DNA of 48,359 nt, from positions 1 to 48,359 of the forward strand of contig NZ_NFLL01000019.1 of the NCBI RefSeq assembly GCF_002160895.1, written 5' to 3'. The position numbers were made by a program, and so were the translations under genes. This document shows positions 39,800 through 48,275 of this stretch, piece by piece. Each line of letters begins with the position of its first letter. Position 1 is the stretch's first letter. Source of the DNA: Faecalibacterium sp. An122 (GTDB lineage Bacteria; Bacillota; Clostridia; Oscillospirales; Ruminococcaceae). Under the pieces are notes generated by a model. It worked only from the letters and a program-made list of their open reading frames with translations. It searched no databases and had not been told where the DNA came from.

Positions 39800-39964
39800 T
39801 TGCAAACCCTCCTATGCATTGGCATGCGGTCTTGGGGGCCCGGCCCCCCGACCTTTATCGTTGACCGGCCGTCCGGCCGGCAAACAGGACTTGTCCCCAG
39901 CCTGCGGCATCAAGCCGCAGCGGATCTGCAAAACGCCGGCAGCGCGGCTGCGGGGCAGATGCCG

Positions 39965-40927
39965 TCAGGAGAAGGCGACCACGTCGTTGAGGGGCTTGTG
40001 GGCCGGCTCCACCGAGGTGGCACTGAGAACGGGGCCCTTGCCCCGGTAGATGTTGTGGAACTTATAGCTCACCCGGGCGGTGACGGTGACCCAGCTGCGC
40101 TGTTCCAGGGCCTTGTAGCCGTCGTAGCTGCAGGGGAAGCCCACAAACTGGATGTCCTGCACGCAGCAGGTCATGGCGAAACGGCCGGGCACAAAGCTGT
40201 TTTTGCCGGCCCGGTTGGTCTGGCAGACCTGGGCCAGGAAGCGGACGGTCTTGCCCACGTACTTCTGGGGGTCCTCCTGGCAGTCCATATACCAGATGCC
40301 GAAGTCGTCGTCCCCGATCTCGATGATCGGCGCCTCGATGTCGAAGGGCAGCGGGTCGGGGATGTCGTCGTAGGCCACGCTGCCGTCGGCGAACTCATAG
40401 GCGATGTCGCACCGGCGGGAAGCCTGGCGCACCAGACGGTGCAGCTCCTGGCGGGCCTCGTCGGTGTTGACCTTTTCGGCCCGGTTAAAGACAATCAGCT
40501 CGCTGCGGGCGATCTTGTCCAGCATCAGGCTCCGCATGGCATTGTCCCGGGCGTAGGTCAGGGCGGTGGTGCCGTCGGCGGTGGCGATGACCTGATAGAT
40601 CAGCCAGTCATTGGGCAGGGCGTCGGCCAGGTCCTGCAGCAGCCACATGCCGTTGTACTCGATGACCACCCGGCCTGCGTCGGTCTCTTTGGCCAGGTTG
40701 GCCAGGTTCTGGGCGTTCAGCTCGGACTTGTCCTCCAGAACGCGGATGCTGGTGCCGGGGAAAGCGAATTTTTCGGGCTTGTACTCCTCTTCGCCTTCCT
40801 CGCAGACCAGCAGCAGGGTCTTGTCCCCCGAATCAAAGTTGGGGTCCTCAAACGTCTCCTGAATGAATTTGGTCTTGCCGCTCTCCAGGAAGCCCACAAA
40901 CAGGTAGACGGGAATTTCCTTTGCCAT
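39965..40927 (-). CDS. COG0523/CobW-like GTPase fused to a DUF1980 (TIGR03943)-like domain
   Basis: A 320-residue protein. The N-terminal G3E-type P-loop GTPase has Walker A GFLESGKT at 12-19. The third GTPase motif is altered to VFNRAEKV where NKxD is usual. The CxCC metal motif of classical COG0523 is missing; VCEEGEEEY stands at that position. The C-terminal part (about 205-310), with MTCCVQDIQFVGF and WVTVTARVS, resembles the DUF1980/TIGR03943 domain that elsewhere pairs with a DUF318 permease and zinc regulation. The start is ATG 40927 with AAAAGGAGTATTG upstream. It lies 64 bases after the His-rich GTPase, so the pair probably forms one metal-handling operon. Confidence 0.75.
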   Translation of the reverse strand: MAKEIPVYLFVGFLESGKTKFIQETFEDPNFDSGDKTLLLVCEEGEEEYKPEKFAFPGTSIRVLEDKSELNAQNLANLAKETDAGRVVIEYNGMWLLQDLADALPNDWLIYQVIATADGTTALTYARDNAMRSLMLDKIARSELIVFNRAEKVNTDEARQELHRLVRQASRRCDIAYEFADGSVAYDDIPDPLPFDIEAPIIEIGDDDFGIWYMDCQEDPQKYVGKTVRFLAQVCQTNRAGKNSFVPGRFAMTCCVQDIQFVGFPCSYDGYKALEQRSWVTVTARVSYKFHNIYRGKGPVLSATSVEPAHKPLNDVVAFS

Positions 40928-40991
40928 AAACGAAACAATACTCCTTTTGGTGATGGGTCAAACAGGGGTCATGCCGCCGGGCGGCAGGCGC

Positions 40992-42293
40992 TCAGCAGCC
41001 GAACAGGGCTGCAATCCCCTTCTCGTCCAGCTTGGAACCGATGACCACCAGCTTGCCGCCCACGTCGGCGCTGCGGCTGCGGATCTCCCGCTCGCCGGGG
41101 ACGTAATCGAACTCCAGCCAGCCGTCGGCGCCGCCGTTGACGATGCCCTTGGAGCGGAGGATCATGCCGTACTTGCCGCTCTCCAGCTCGTCCAGAGCCT
41201 GCTCGATGGCCGCACGGGAATAGGTGCGGGCCGTCTCGACGCCCCAGCTGGTAAAGACCTCGTCGGCGTCATGGCCGTGGTGGTGATGGTGGTGGCCGCA
41301 GCTGCAGGTGCCGTCCTCGTGGTGGTGATGCTCATGCTCCTCGTGGTCATGGTCATGGTCGTGATGGCAGCAGTGATCGTGCTCCTCATCTTCCTCATGC
41401 TCGTGCTCATGATCGTGGTCATGGCAGCAGCAGTGGTCGTGGTCCTCATCCTCGTGGTCGTGATGATGGTGATGATGCTCGTGCTCGTCGTCATCGTCCT
41501 CGCCGTCGTGGTGATGGTGATGATGCTCGTGCTCGTCCTCGTCGTCATCGTCCTCGCCGTCGTGGTGATGATGGCCGCAGCTGCAGACGCCGTTCTCATC
41601 GTAGTGGTGGTGATGGTGGTGCTCGTCCTCGTCCTCATCGGCATGGGCGGCGTTGGCCTCGGCAGCCATGGCCAGCAGCTGGGCCACAAAGTCGTCCTTC
41701 TCGGACATGGCCTTGAGGATCTGGTCGCCGGTCAGGTCGTCCCAGGGGGTGGTGACGATGGTGGCGGTGGGGTTCTTCTCCCGCAGCATGGCCACGGCGG
41801 CGGCCACCTTGTCGGGGTCGGCGGTGCCGGTGCGGCTCAGCAGGATGCAGCTGGCGTTGGACACCTGGTCGTTGTAGAACTCACCGAAGTTCTTCATATA
41901 CAGCTTGACCTTGTTGACGTCGGCCACCGTCACAAAGCTGGACAGCTCCACGTCCAGATGCTCGGCCACAGCCTCCACGGCACGGGTCACGTCGGACAGC
42001 TTGCCCACGCCCGAGGGCTCGATGACGATGCGGTCGGGGTGGTACTGCTCCACCACCTTGCACAGGGCCTCGCGGAAGTCGCCCACCAGGGAGCAGCAGA
42101 TGCAACCGGCGTTCAGCTCGTTGATCTTGATGCCCGACTCCTGCAGGAAACCGCCGTCGATGCCGATCTCGCCGAACTCATTCTCGATCAGCACCACCTG
42201 CTGGCCCTGGAAGGACTCACGAATCAGCTTCTTGATCAGGGTCGTCTTGCCTGCGCCCAGGAAGCCGGAAAAAATATCAATCTTGGTTGCCAT
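40992..42293 (-). CDS. COG0523/CobW-family GTPase with an extreme His/Asp/Glu-rich linker
   Basis: A 433-residue metallochaperone-type G3E GTPase. Walker A is GFLGAGKT at 10-17, ENEFGEIGID is switch I, and the metal site GCICC is at 63-67. The CobW C-terminal domain covers about 347-433. Between them residues about 217-341 hold roughly 50 histidines in runs of 4-6, interspersed with Asp/Glu and with CSCG, CCC and CC clusters, clearly a metal-binding tract. Family members insert or buffer zinc, cobalt or nickel; zinc is the best guess here. The start is ATG 42293 with a weak GAGG upstream. A leader of about 200 bases precedes it. Confidence 0.9.
   Translation of the reverse strand: MATKIDIFSGFLGAGKTTLIKKLIRESFQGQQVVLIENEFGEIGIDGGFLQESGIKINELNAGCICCSLVGDFREALCKVVEQYHPDRIVIEPSGVGKLSDVTRAVEAVAEHLDVELSSFVTVADVNKVKLYMKNFGEFYNDQVSNASCILLSRTGTADPDKVAAAVAMLREKNPTATIVTTPWDDLTGDQILKAMSEKDDFVAQLLAMAAEANAAHADEDEDEHHHHHHYDENGVCSCGHHHHDGEDDDDEDEHEHHHHHHDGEDDDDEHEHHHHHHDHEDEDHDHCCCHDHDHEHEHEEDEEHDHCCHHDHDHDHEEHEHHHHEDGTCSCGHHHHHHGHDADEVFTSWGVETARTYSRAAIEQALDELESGKYGMILRSKGIVNGGADGWLEFDYVPGEREIRSRSADVGGKLVVIGSKLDEKGIAALFGC
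41270..41650 (-). repeat. Tandem short repeats encoding the His/Asp/Glu tract
   Basis: On the plus strand this stretch is built of GTGGTGATG-, CTCGTCCTC- and GTCGTCATC-like units. A block of about 60 bp coding for EHEHHHHHHDGEDDDD is nearly duplicated around 41455-41580. Repeat slippage could change the number of metal-binding residues between strains. Confidence 0.7.
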
Positions 42294-42575
42294 GATGTTT
42301 ATTGCCTCGTTTTCTTCTCACACAAAAATCGTTTGGGACATCGGAGGGGGTTCAGGGCCTTTTCCGGGCGGAAAGGGCGGGCGCAGACCGCCCGTCCCTC
42401 TGCCAAAGCCAAAGGCGGCAGGCGGACTTTTTGCCCGAGCCGGGCGGCGGCCGCGGCCTGTCACTCCCTGTGTGCCTCCGTGAACTTCATACACCTTTAT
42501 TATAACAAACCTGTCAATGGCCGAAACGGCGATTTGAGGAATTTTTTGTAAATTTTTTGAGACCGTCCAAAGGGT
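42294..42575 (-). other. Long GC-rich leader and ambiguous promoter of the His-rich GTPase
   Basis: No gene is seen here. On the minus strand TTGACA and TATAAT both occur near 42500-42520, but only 7 bp apart, so they cannot be used as a pair. Transcription starting there gives a leader of about 200 bases. It contains an inverted pair GGGCGG / CCGCCC around 42380-42410. No Zur-like palindrome was recognised. Confidence 0.4.
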
Positions 42576-42604
42576 TTGCATTCTGTCCGCCAGGATGCTA
42601 CAAT
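42576..42604 (+). promoter_or_regulatory. Promoter of the aminopeptidase P gene
   Basis: -35 TTGCAT (42576-42581), 17-bp spacer, -10 TACAAT (42599-42604), about 79 bp before the ATG. Confidence 0.72.
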
Positions 42605-42682
42605 AGGGAGGCAAGCGCAAACCAACAGGGCCGGGCCATGGTCCCGGCCGGATTCTCATATTTAGAAAGAAGGGCTTACTTT

Positions 42683-44476
42683 ATGTCTACTGTCAGCGAA
42701 CGGCTGGCCGCCCTGCGCAGCGCCATGCGCGAAGTGGGCTGCCAGGCTTATCTGATTCCCACCGGCGACCCCCATTCCAGCGAGTATCTGCCCACCCACT
42801 ACAACAGCCGGGAGTATTTCTCCGGCTTCACCGGGGAGAACTCCACCCTGGTGGTGACCCTGACCGCCAGCGCCCTGTGGGCGGACGGCCGGTTCTTCGT
42901 CCAGGCCGAAAAGGAGCTGGCCGGCACCGAAATCCAGCTGATGCGGATGGGCGAGCCGGGTGTTCCCACCGTGGAAGCCTACTGCGCCGACGCCCTGACC
43001 GAGGGCCAGGTGCTGGGCCTGTGCGGCCTCACCGCCTCCTGCCGGCTGGTGCGCAGCCTGCAGAAGGTGCTGGACCCCAAGGGTGTGGAGGTCCGCACCT
43101 ACAATCTGGAGGACCAGCTGTGGACCGAGGGCCGTCCCGCCCTGCCCGCCACCCCGGCCTGGCTGCTGCCCGCCGAGTACGCCGGCGCCACCCCCGCCGA
43201 AAAGCTGGCCCGTCTGCGGGCCAAGCTGACCGAGCTGGGCTGCACCGCCCAGATGGTGGGCAAGCTGGACAATCTGGCCTGGCTGCTGAACCTGCGCGCC
43301 ATGGACATTGAGTGCACCCCCTATGCCATGGCCTATTGCTTTGTGACCCAGAACGACGCCGTCCTGTTCATCAACACCGACCGTCTGGCCTCCGAGGCCA
43401 AAGAGGCCCTGGCCGCCGACGGCGTCCGGCTGGCAGGCTACGACGAGATTCTGCCCTTCCTGAACGGGTACGGCGAGGCCCAGACCGTTCTGGCCGACCC
43501 GGATTCGGTGAACTTTGCGGTGTACAGCGCCCTGGAGGCCAACCCCGCCCTGACCGTCAAGGCCCTGGCCGATCCCCTGCTGCCCATGAAGGGCATCAAG
43601 AACGAGACCGAGCTGGCCCACACCCGGGAGTGCCACATCCGGGACGCCGTGGCCATGGTGCGGTTCCAGAAGGAGCTGGAGGAGCGGCTGGAGGCCGGTG
43701 AGACCCTCACCGAGCTGACGGTGGACGAAATCCTCCACAAGTACCGCAGCGCCCAGGACAAGTTCCTGGTGGAGAGCTTCCATACCATCGCCGCCTACGG
43801 CGCCAACGCCGCCATGATGCACTACCATGCCACCGAGGCCGACCACGCCGTTCTGGAGCGGAAGGGCTTCCTGCTGGTGGACTGCGGCGGCACCTACATG
43901 GACGGCACCACCGACATCACCCGCACCTATCCCCTGGGCCCCCTGACCGAGGAGGAGCGTCTGTGCTACACCTGGACGGTCCAGAGCCACATCGACATCG
44001 CCAAGGCGGTCTGGCTGGACTACTGCACCGGCCAGATGCTGGACACCATCGCCCGGGAACCCCTGTGGCAGCACCTGATCAACTACCGCTGCGGCACCGG
44101 CCACAGCGTCAGCTTTGTGGGCAACGTCCACGAAGGCCCCCACAGCCTCAACGGCCGCAACCAGGTGGTCTTTGAGCCGGGCATGGTCATCACCGACGAG
44201 CCGGGCGTCTACGAGGGCGGCCGTCTGGGCATCCGCATCGAGAACGAGCTGGAATGCCTCCACAAGGAGACCAACCAGTACGGCCGGTTCCTCTGCTTTG
44301 AGCCCCTGACCTGGGTACCCATCGCCACCTCCCCCATTGTTCCCGGCGTCCTGACCAAGGATCAGCTGGACTGGCTGAACGCTTATCACCGCCGCGTCTT
44401 TGAGCAGCTGGCTCCCCGCCTGAACGACGAGGAGCGGGATTGGCTGGCCCGCAAGTGCGCCGCCATCGGCGCCTGA
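42683..44476 (+). CDS. pepP: M24-family aminopeptidase P
   Basis: A 597-residue three-domain Xaa-Pro aminopeptidase, the long form common in Firmicutes. There are two creatinase-like N-terminal domains (about 5-130 and 155-300), then a pita-bread M24 catalytic domain (about 305-540). Metal ligands are visible in LLVDCGGTYMDGTTDITRT (two Asp), GTGHSVSF (His) and ITDEPGVYEGGRLGIRIENE (two Glu). It removes an N-terminal residue before proline in the cytoplasm, using two divalent metals. The start is ATG 42683 with AGAAGGG about 9 bases upstream. It is monocistronic between its own promoter and terminator. Confidence 0.95.
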   Translation: MSTVSERLAALRSAMREVGCQAYLIPTGDPHSSEYLPTHYNSREYFSGFTGENSTLVVTLTASALWADGRFFVQAEKELAGTEIQLMRMGEPGVPTVEAYCADALTEGQVLGLCGLTASCRLVRSLQKVLDPKGVEVRTYNLEDQLWTEGRPALPATPAWLLPAEYAGATPAEKLARLRAKLTELGCTAQMVGKLDNLAWLLNLRAMDIECTPYAMAYCFVTQNDAVLFINTDRLASEAKEALAADGVRLAGYDEILPFLNGYGEAQTVLADPDSVNFAVYSALEANPALTVKALADPLLPMKGIKNETELAHTRECHIRDAVAMVRFQKELEERLEAGETLTELTVDEILHKYRSAQDKFLVESFHTIAAYGANAAMMHYHATEADHAVLERKGFLLVDCGGTYMDGTTDITRTYPLGPLTEEERLCYTWTVQSHIDIAKAVWLDYCTGQMLDTIAREPLWQHLINYRCGTGHSVSFVGNVHEGPHSLNGRNQVVFEPGMVITDEPGVYEGGRLGIRIENELECLHKETNQYGRFLCFEPLTWVPIATSPIVPGVLTKDQLDWLNAYHRRVFEQLAPRLNDEERDWLARKCAAIGA

Positions 44477-44507
44477 GCCGCCCTGCGGTTTCCTGAATTC
44501 ATCCCAA

Positions 44508-44554
44508 ACAAAAAAGCCTCCCATCCTGGCTGAGCTGGATGGGAGGCACTTTTC
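44508..44554. terminator. Bidirectional terminator
   Basis: AAAAAA, stem GCCTCCCATCC and its complement GGATGGGAGGC, then ACTTTT. It serves the aminopeptidase (plus) and, better, the glycosyltransferase (minus, followed by TTTTTTG). Confidence 0.82.
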
Positions 44555-44576
44555 GTCCAAAGGCAAAGGGCTGCGG

Positions 44577-45599
44577 TCAGGATTCCGACGAACCGGACTG
44601 CCGCTTTTGGGCCGAAGCAGCGCCCAGTGCGTTGGCGGCCTCGGTGGTCAGGGTATCCCACTTTTCCATGGCCTCCGACACCACATTTTCCAGCGGCCCG
44701 CTGGGCAGGCTGCTCTCCGAGATGTCCACCAGATACCGCCGGATGGCGGCCTTGTTCTCCTCGTACAGGCCCAGCTTTTCATACAGGGCTTTGTAATAGG
44801 GAAAGACGGTGGTTTTCATCTTGACGATGGCCGCCGGGCTGATCTGGGTGTGAATGATGCTCTGGGGGTTCTGGACGTAGTAGTAGCCGGGCTGGTCGAT
44901 GGCATAAAACCGGCGGGCATACTGGATATACTGCAGGTTGAACAGCAGATCTTCGGCCCAGTGCACCTGGCTGGCAAAGAAAATCTCGTGGTTCGCCAGG
45001 ATATCGCTGCGGTACAGCTTGTTCCACAGGACGCTGTAATAGTAGGAGGCGGGCTTGTCCATCAGGTGAAGGGCAAAGCCCTCGGTGTCCAGCAGTCCCT
45101 TGGGCAGGAAGTTGTAGACCCGGATTTCCGGTTCCTCGTCCTGGTCCGGGGCGGGGTCCTCTCCCGGCAGCAGGGCCGCCAGTTTTTCCTGCAGGCGGCC
45201 TGAGGCCATTTCCCGGGGGATCACCATTTTGTAGGGTGCAATGACCAGGTCGGCGTCCTGTTCCTCGGCGGCACAGACCAGATGTTCGGTGTAGTCGGGG
45301 TCCATATAGTCGTCGCTGTCCACAAACTGGATATACTTGCCCTGCGCCAGCCGCAGGCCCAGATTCCGGGTGTCGGACACGCCGGAATTGTCCTTGTCCA
45401 CCAGCAGAATCCGGGGGTCCACCTTCCGGTACATCTCACAGACCGGCAGGCTGATATCCTTGGACCCGTCGTTCAGGACGATGATCTGGATATTCTGGTA
45501 GGTCTGGGCCCGAATGCTCTCAATGCAGCGGGCAATATGATTTTTCGCATTGTACACCGGCAGAATGATACTGACCAGCGGCTTGTCCTGTTGTGACAT
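44577..45599 (-). CDS. Family 2 glycosyltransferase
   Basis: A 340-residue GT-A fold glycosyltransferase. VSIILPVYNAKNHIARCI at about 9-26 is the nucleotide-sugar strand, followed by NDGSKD and the DXD-type FVDSDDYMDPD (about 92-102). The rest is a C-terminal helical region without membrane segments. Such enzymes add a sugar from an NDP-sugar to a surface polysaccharide or teichoic acid; no other cell-wall genes are nearby, so the acceptor is unknown. The start is ATG 45599. It diverges from the LytTR gene with only 67 bp between, where both promoters must lie. Confidence 0.9.
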   Translation of the reverse strand: MSQQDKPLVSIILPVYNAKNHIARCIESIRAQTYQNIQIIVLNDGSKDISLPVCEMYRKVDPRILLVDKDNSGVSDTRNLGLRLAQGKYIQFVDSDDYMDPDYTEHLVCAAEEQDADLVIAPYKMVIPREMASGRLQEKLAALLPGEDPAPDQDEEPEIRVYNFLPKGLLDTEGFALHLMDKPASYYYSVLWNKLYRSDILANHEIFFASQVHWAEDLLFNLQYIQYARRFYAIDQPGYYYVQNPQSIIHTQISPAAIVKMKTTVFPYYKALYEKLGLYEENKAAIRRYLVDISESSLPSGPLENVVSEAMEKWDTLTTEAANALGAASAQKRQSGSSES

Positions 45600-45666
45600 C
45601 CCAGTTAACCAACCTTTCTGTTTTCATCTGTTGCGTCTGCACCTTTCGGTGTCAGGAGGTCATTTC

Positions 45667-46410
45667 ATGATTTTTCATATCGCAGTCTGCGCAGAGGACC
45701 CGTCCCTGCGGACCGCCCTTCAAAGGCACTGTGAGGATTATTTTGCGCGGCGGGCCGACGCCTGCCTGGTGGAGCCTCTGGACAGTCCCGAGGCCCTGCT
45801 GGCCCGGGACGCCGAGAAGGCCCGGTATCAGCTGTACCTGATCGAGCTGAGCGGCCAGCCGGGCGGGACCCTGCCCGCCGGGCTCAGCGCCGCCATGGAG
45901 CTGCGGCGCCGGGGACGGCACACGCCGCTGGCCTTTGCCGCCCGGACGCCGGCCTGGGCCTATTATGCCTATCGCGCCGACGCCATGCAGTATCTCCTGT
46001 GCCCGGTGCGGTATGAGGCCATCTCGGCCCTGCTGAACCGGGCGGTGGAGCCGGAATACGGCCCCGCCCTGACCCTTCCCACCGCGGCCGGGCTGCGGGT
46101 GCTGCCCTTTGCCCAGATCGAATACATTGAGTGTACCCAGCACGTCGTTCATTTTCACCTAACCAGCGGCGAGTCGGTGGCATCGCTGTCCCAGCGGGTG
46201 CCCTTTCTTCAGCTGGCCACCCCGCTGCTGGCGGACGGGCGTTTTGTCCAGACCCACCGGTCTTATCTGGTGAACCTGGCCGAAGTCCGGCTGCTGACCC
46301 CCGGCGAGGTACAGGTGGCCTCGGGGGCCCGGCTGCCGGTGCCCCAGGGACGGGCGGAACGGGTCCGTCAGGCCCTGCTGGCCTGGCGCAGCAAAATGCC
46401 GGACCGCTGA
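45667..46410 (+). CDS. LytTR-family response regulator with degenerate receiver
   Basis: A 247-residue protein. The N-terminal part (1-125) has the length and start of a receiver (IAVCAEDPSL) but Glu60 (YLIELSG) stands where the phosphorylated Asp is expected, and the switch residues are not obvious. The C-terminal LytTR DNA-binding domain (about 140-245) is intact, with IEYIECTQHVVHFHL and the signature FVQTHRSYLVN at 193-203. The start is ATG 45667 with CAGGAGGTC upstream. No sensor kinase is adjacent. It probably regulates transcription independently of phosphorylation. Upstream in-frame codons overlap the divergent glycosyltransferase. Confidence 0.87.
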   Translation: MIFHIAVCAEDPSLRTALQRHCEDYFARRADACLVEPLDSPEALLARDAEKARYQLYLIELSGQPGGTLPAGLSAAMELRRRGRHTPLAFAARTPAWAYYAYRADAMQYLLCPVRYEAISALLNRAVEPEYGPALTLPTAAGLRVLPFAQIEYIECTQHVVHFHLTSGESVASLSQRVPFLQLATPLLADGRFVQTHRSYLVNLAEVRLLTPGEVQVASGARLPVPQGRAERVRQALLAWRSKMPDR

Positions 46411-46414
46411 GCCC

Positions 46415-47062
46415 TTACAGCCGGGACCAGTCCAGCTGGTCCCATCCGGTCAGGAACTGCTCGCTCAGGGCCCGGATGGCGGCCTCGTCGGGCTGGCTGG
46501 CCGCATCGGCCACCCCAATCACATGGAACCCTGCATCGTGGGCGGTGCGGGCGGCGTACAGCGCATCCTCGCAGACCACGCACTGGGCGGGGTCCTGCCC
46601 GCCCAGCCGTTCCAGCGCCTGATAGAACACCCGGGGTTCATGCTTGGTGTTTCCTTCCTGGGCCGACAGAACAAACTGAAACCGGTCCAGCACACCCAGC
46701 CGGCCCAGCACCCGTTCCACCATAAACTGCCAGGTGGCCGAGCAGACGCACAGTTTCGCGCCGGATTCATCCAGCCGGGCCAGCATTTCCTCCACGCCCG
46801 GCTTGAGGCTGACGGTCCGGTACAGCCGGTCCACCGCATCCACCGCCGCCCGGGTATAGCTGTCGATGGTCAGCGGCAGGTCATAGGTGGCGATGAGATA
46901 CTGTGCCGTTTCAAAGGCGCTCATGGGCAGCAGAATCCGGCCCAGGTCGGGAGCCGGCGTCTTGCCGAATCCACGCACCAGTTCATAGGGCACCTCGGAC
47001 CAAATCGGCATACTGTCGGTCAATGTGCCGTCCATATCAAAAATCCAATAAGGATACTTCAT
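46415..47062 (-). CDS. HAD-superfamily hydrolase (phosphoglycolate phosphatase / beta-phosphoglucomutase-like)
   Basis: A 215-residue HAD phosphatase. Motif I is FDMDGTLTDS (Asp9 nucleophile, Asp11), motif II is the CSAT region, the Lys is in GNTKHEP and motif IV is VCEDAL. The helical cap between about 18 and 85 places it in the subclass I group of sugar-phosphate phosphatases. The substrate is not predictable. The start is ATG 47062 with GGAGGAGAAACG upstream. It converges on the LytTR gene with 4 bases between the stops, so no terminator separates them. It has its own promoter. Confidence 0.9.
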   Translation of the reverse strand: MKYPYWIFDMDGTLTDSMPIWSEVPYELVRGFGKTPAPDLGRILLPMSAFETAQYLIATYDLPLTIDSYTRAAVDAVDRLYRTVSLKPGVEEMLARLDESGAKLCVCSATWQFMVERVLGRLGVLDRFQFVLSAQEGNTKHEPRVFYQALERLGGQDPAQCVVCEDALYAARTAHDAGFHVIGVADAASQPDEAAIRALSEQFLTGWDQLDWSRL

Positions 47063-47075
47063 CGTTTCTCCTCCA

Positions 47076-47123
47076 CAATGTTCACATTGCCCCGATTATA
47101 CACGATTATCCCCCCCTTGTACA
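47076..47123 (-). promoter_or_regulatory. Promoter and short palindrome upstream of the HAD gene
   Basis: Minus strand: -35 TGTACA (47123-47118), 17-bp spacer, -10 TATAAT (47100-47095). A palindrome CAATGT-TC-ACATTG (47076-47089) follows just downstream of the start region and could be an operator. Confidence 0.6.
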
Positions 47124-47669
47124 GCCCGGCTTTCTTCGCTTTTTTGAAAAAAAGCTTAGCAAAAAACTTTACTGGGTACCATACAGTTTCCGGGTCTCCG
47201 ACACTTCCGCGGGGCCGTTCCGCTCCGGCTCGCTCTCTACGTTTGTGCCTGCGGCACGATACGATGCAAACTATCTCAAAACCTGGTTTTCTGACCCACA
47301 GAAAAGCTCTATAAAATCATAACTCCCCGCTCCTTTTCACAGGAACGGGGATTTTCTCTTCCCCCGCGGCTGCGCCGCCGCCCCCCAAGGGCTGAAACAT
47401 AGAGTACATTCTCTATACCGGGTATTTCCCGTATAACAAACAATGCGAGGGCCAGCTCGTGAGAGCCGGCCCTCGCAGAGGGACCCTATCTTTCGTGACG
47501 CAAAAGTTCTTTTGTTTTGGTGCGATCAACAACAGAAGGAATAGTGGTTAATTATTCCCCTTTGTCGCCACATCGGATGGGTTATTACCCGAATCTCAGG
47601 CGGTCTCTTGCCCGAGATTCCTTACATCAAATACAGTATGGTGCTCTGTATTTGTTATAAGTAAATAGA
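47124..47669. other. Intergenic region with several hairpins
   Basis: No gene is supported. Hairpins: 47325-47350 (CCCCG...CGGGG with inner TCCT/AGGA, then ATTTTC); 47444-47477 (TGCGAGGGCC/GGCCCTCGCA, which on the minus strand is followed by TTGTTTGTT and may terminate the lipoprotein transcript); 47591-47620 (11-bp arms starting GAATCTC, one mismatch); 47628-47654 (perfect CAAATACAG/CTGTATTTG). A frame over 46903-47322 was considered and dropped. Confidence 0.5.
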
Positions 47670-48275
47670 TTAGTCCTTGTGCAGAACACCAGTGGTCTCG
47701 CAAGTCATAATAACAGCAACATAACGATCAACCGTGCCATTATCATTCTCAGCCTTAACCATAGCAACCTTACCAGTATAGCTGTAGCTGTAATCAATGT
47801 TGTTTACAGTTTCTTCAGCGATCAGGGTAGCGCACTTGCCGAGCTGGGCTGCAATGTTCTTCATAAGCTGGGTGTCAGTCTTATTGTCTTCATTTTTCTC
47901 GACGAACACCAGAGTCTGAGTGCCCTGCTTGGGATTGGTGTTATTATTTTTGTCGCCATACAGCTCAGGAACAGTGCTAACAGCAGCATCCGGATCCAAA
48001 ATGTTTTCCAGAGTATCGGCTACAACAGTCTTGTCGGCACCCTTGCCACTTGCCAGCAAAGCAGTCTGAACATTCTTCTCCAGAGCAGCGTCATAGACAA
48101 AATTAACTTTTACCTTGTTATCTTTGTCCTGCTCCTCGTTCAGAACAGATGCAATCGAGGTATCGACAGGCTCGGTGGGTTCGGAAGAAGAGCTACCCTT
48201 GCTATCGCAAGCAGTCAGCATGCTGACTGCCAGGATGCCAGCCAGTGCCAGAGAAACAATCTTCTTGAGTTTCAT
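47670..48275 (-). CDS. Small lipoprotein, fourth member of the window's lipoprotein type
   Basis: A 201-residue lipoprotein with signal peptide and lipobox LTAC (cysteine at about 23), then a Ser/Glu/Pro spacer. The mature domain shows blocks reminiscent of the trio at 27115-29006 (VNFVYDAALEKNVQTALL, KNIAAQLGKCATLIAEE, VDRYVAVIMTCETTG), but similarity is weak. Codon use is clearly more AT-rich than that of neighbouring genes, suggesting high expression or a different origin. The start is ATG 48275 with AAGGAGG about 11 bases upstream. The promoter lies beyond or at the window edge. Function is unknown. Confidence 0.78.
   Translation of the reverse strand: MKLKKIVSLALAGILAVSMLTACDSKGSSSSEPTEPVDTSIASVLNEEQDKDNKVKVNFVYDAALEKNVQTALLASGKGADKTVVADTLENILDPDAAVSTVPELYGDKNNNTNPKQGTQTLVFVEKNEDNKTDTQLMKNIAAQLGKCATLIAEETVNNIDYSYSYTGKVAMVKAENDNGTVDRYVAVIMTCETTGVLHKD

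Noticed and set aside
42490-42525. Sigma-A promoter made of TTGACA and TATAAT before the His-rich GTPase
   Set aside because: The two boxes are only about 7 bp apart, so they cannot act together. One may be used with a poor partner.
46903-47322. Plus-strand frame of 139 codons overlapping the start of the HAD gene
   Set aside because: It has no ribosome-binding site, overlaps a well-supported gene and its promoter, and the translation is not protein-like.
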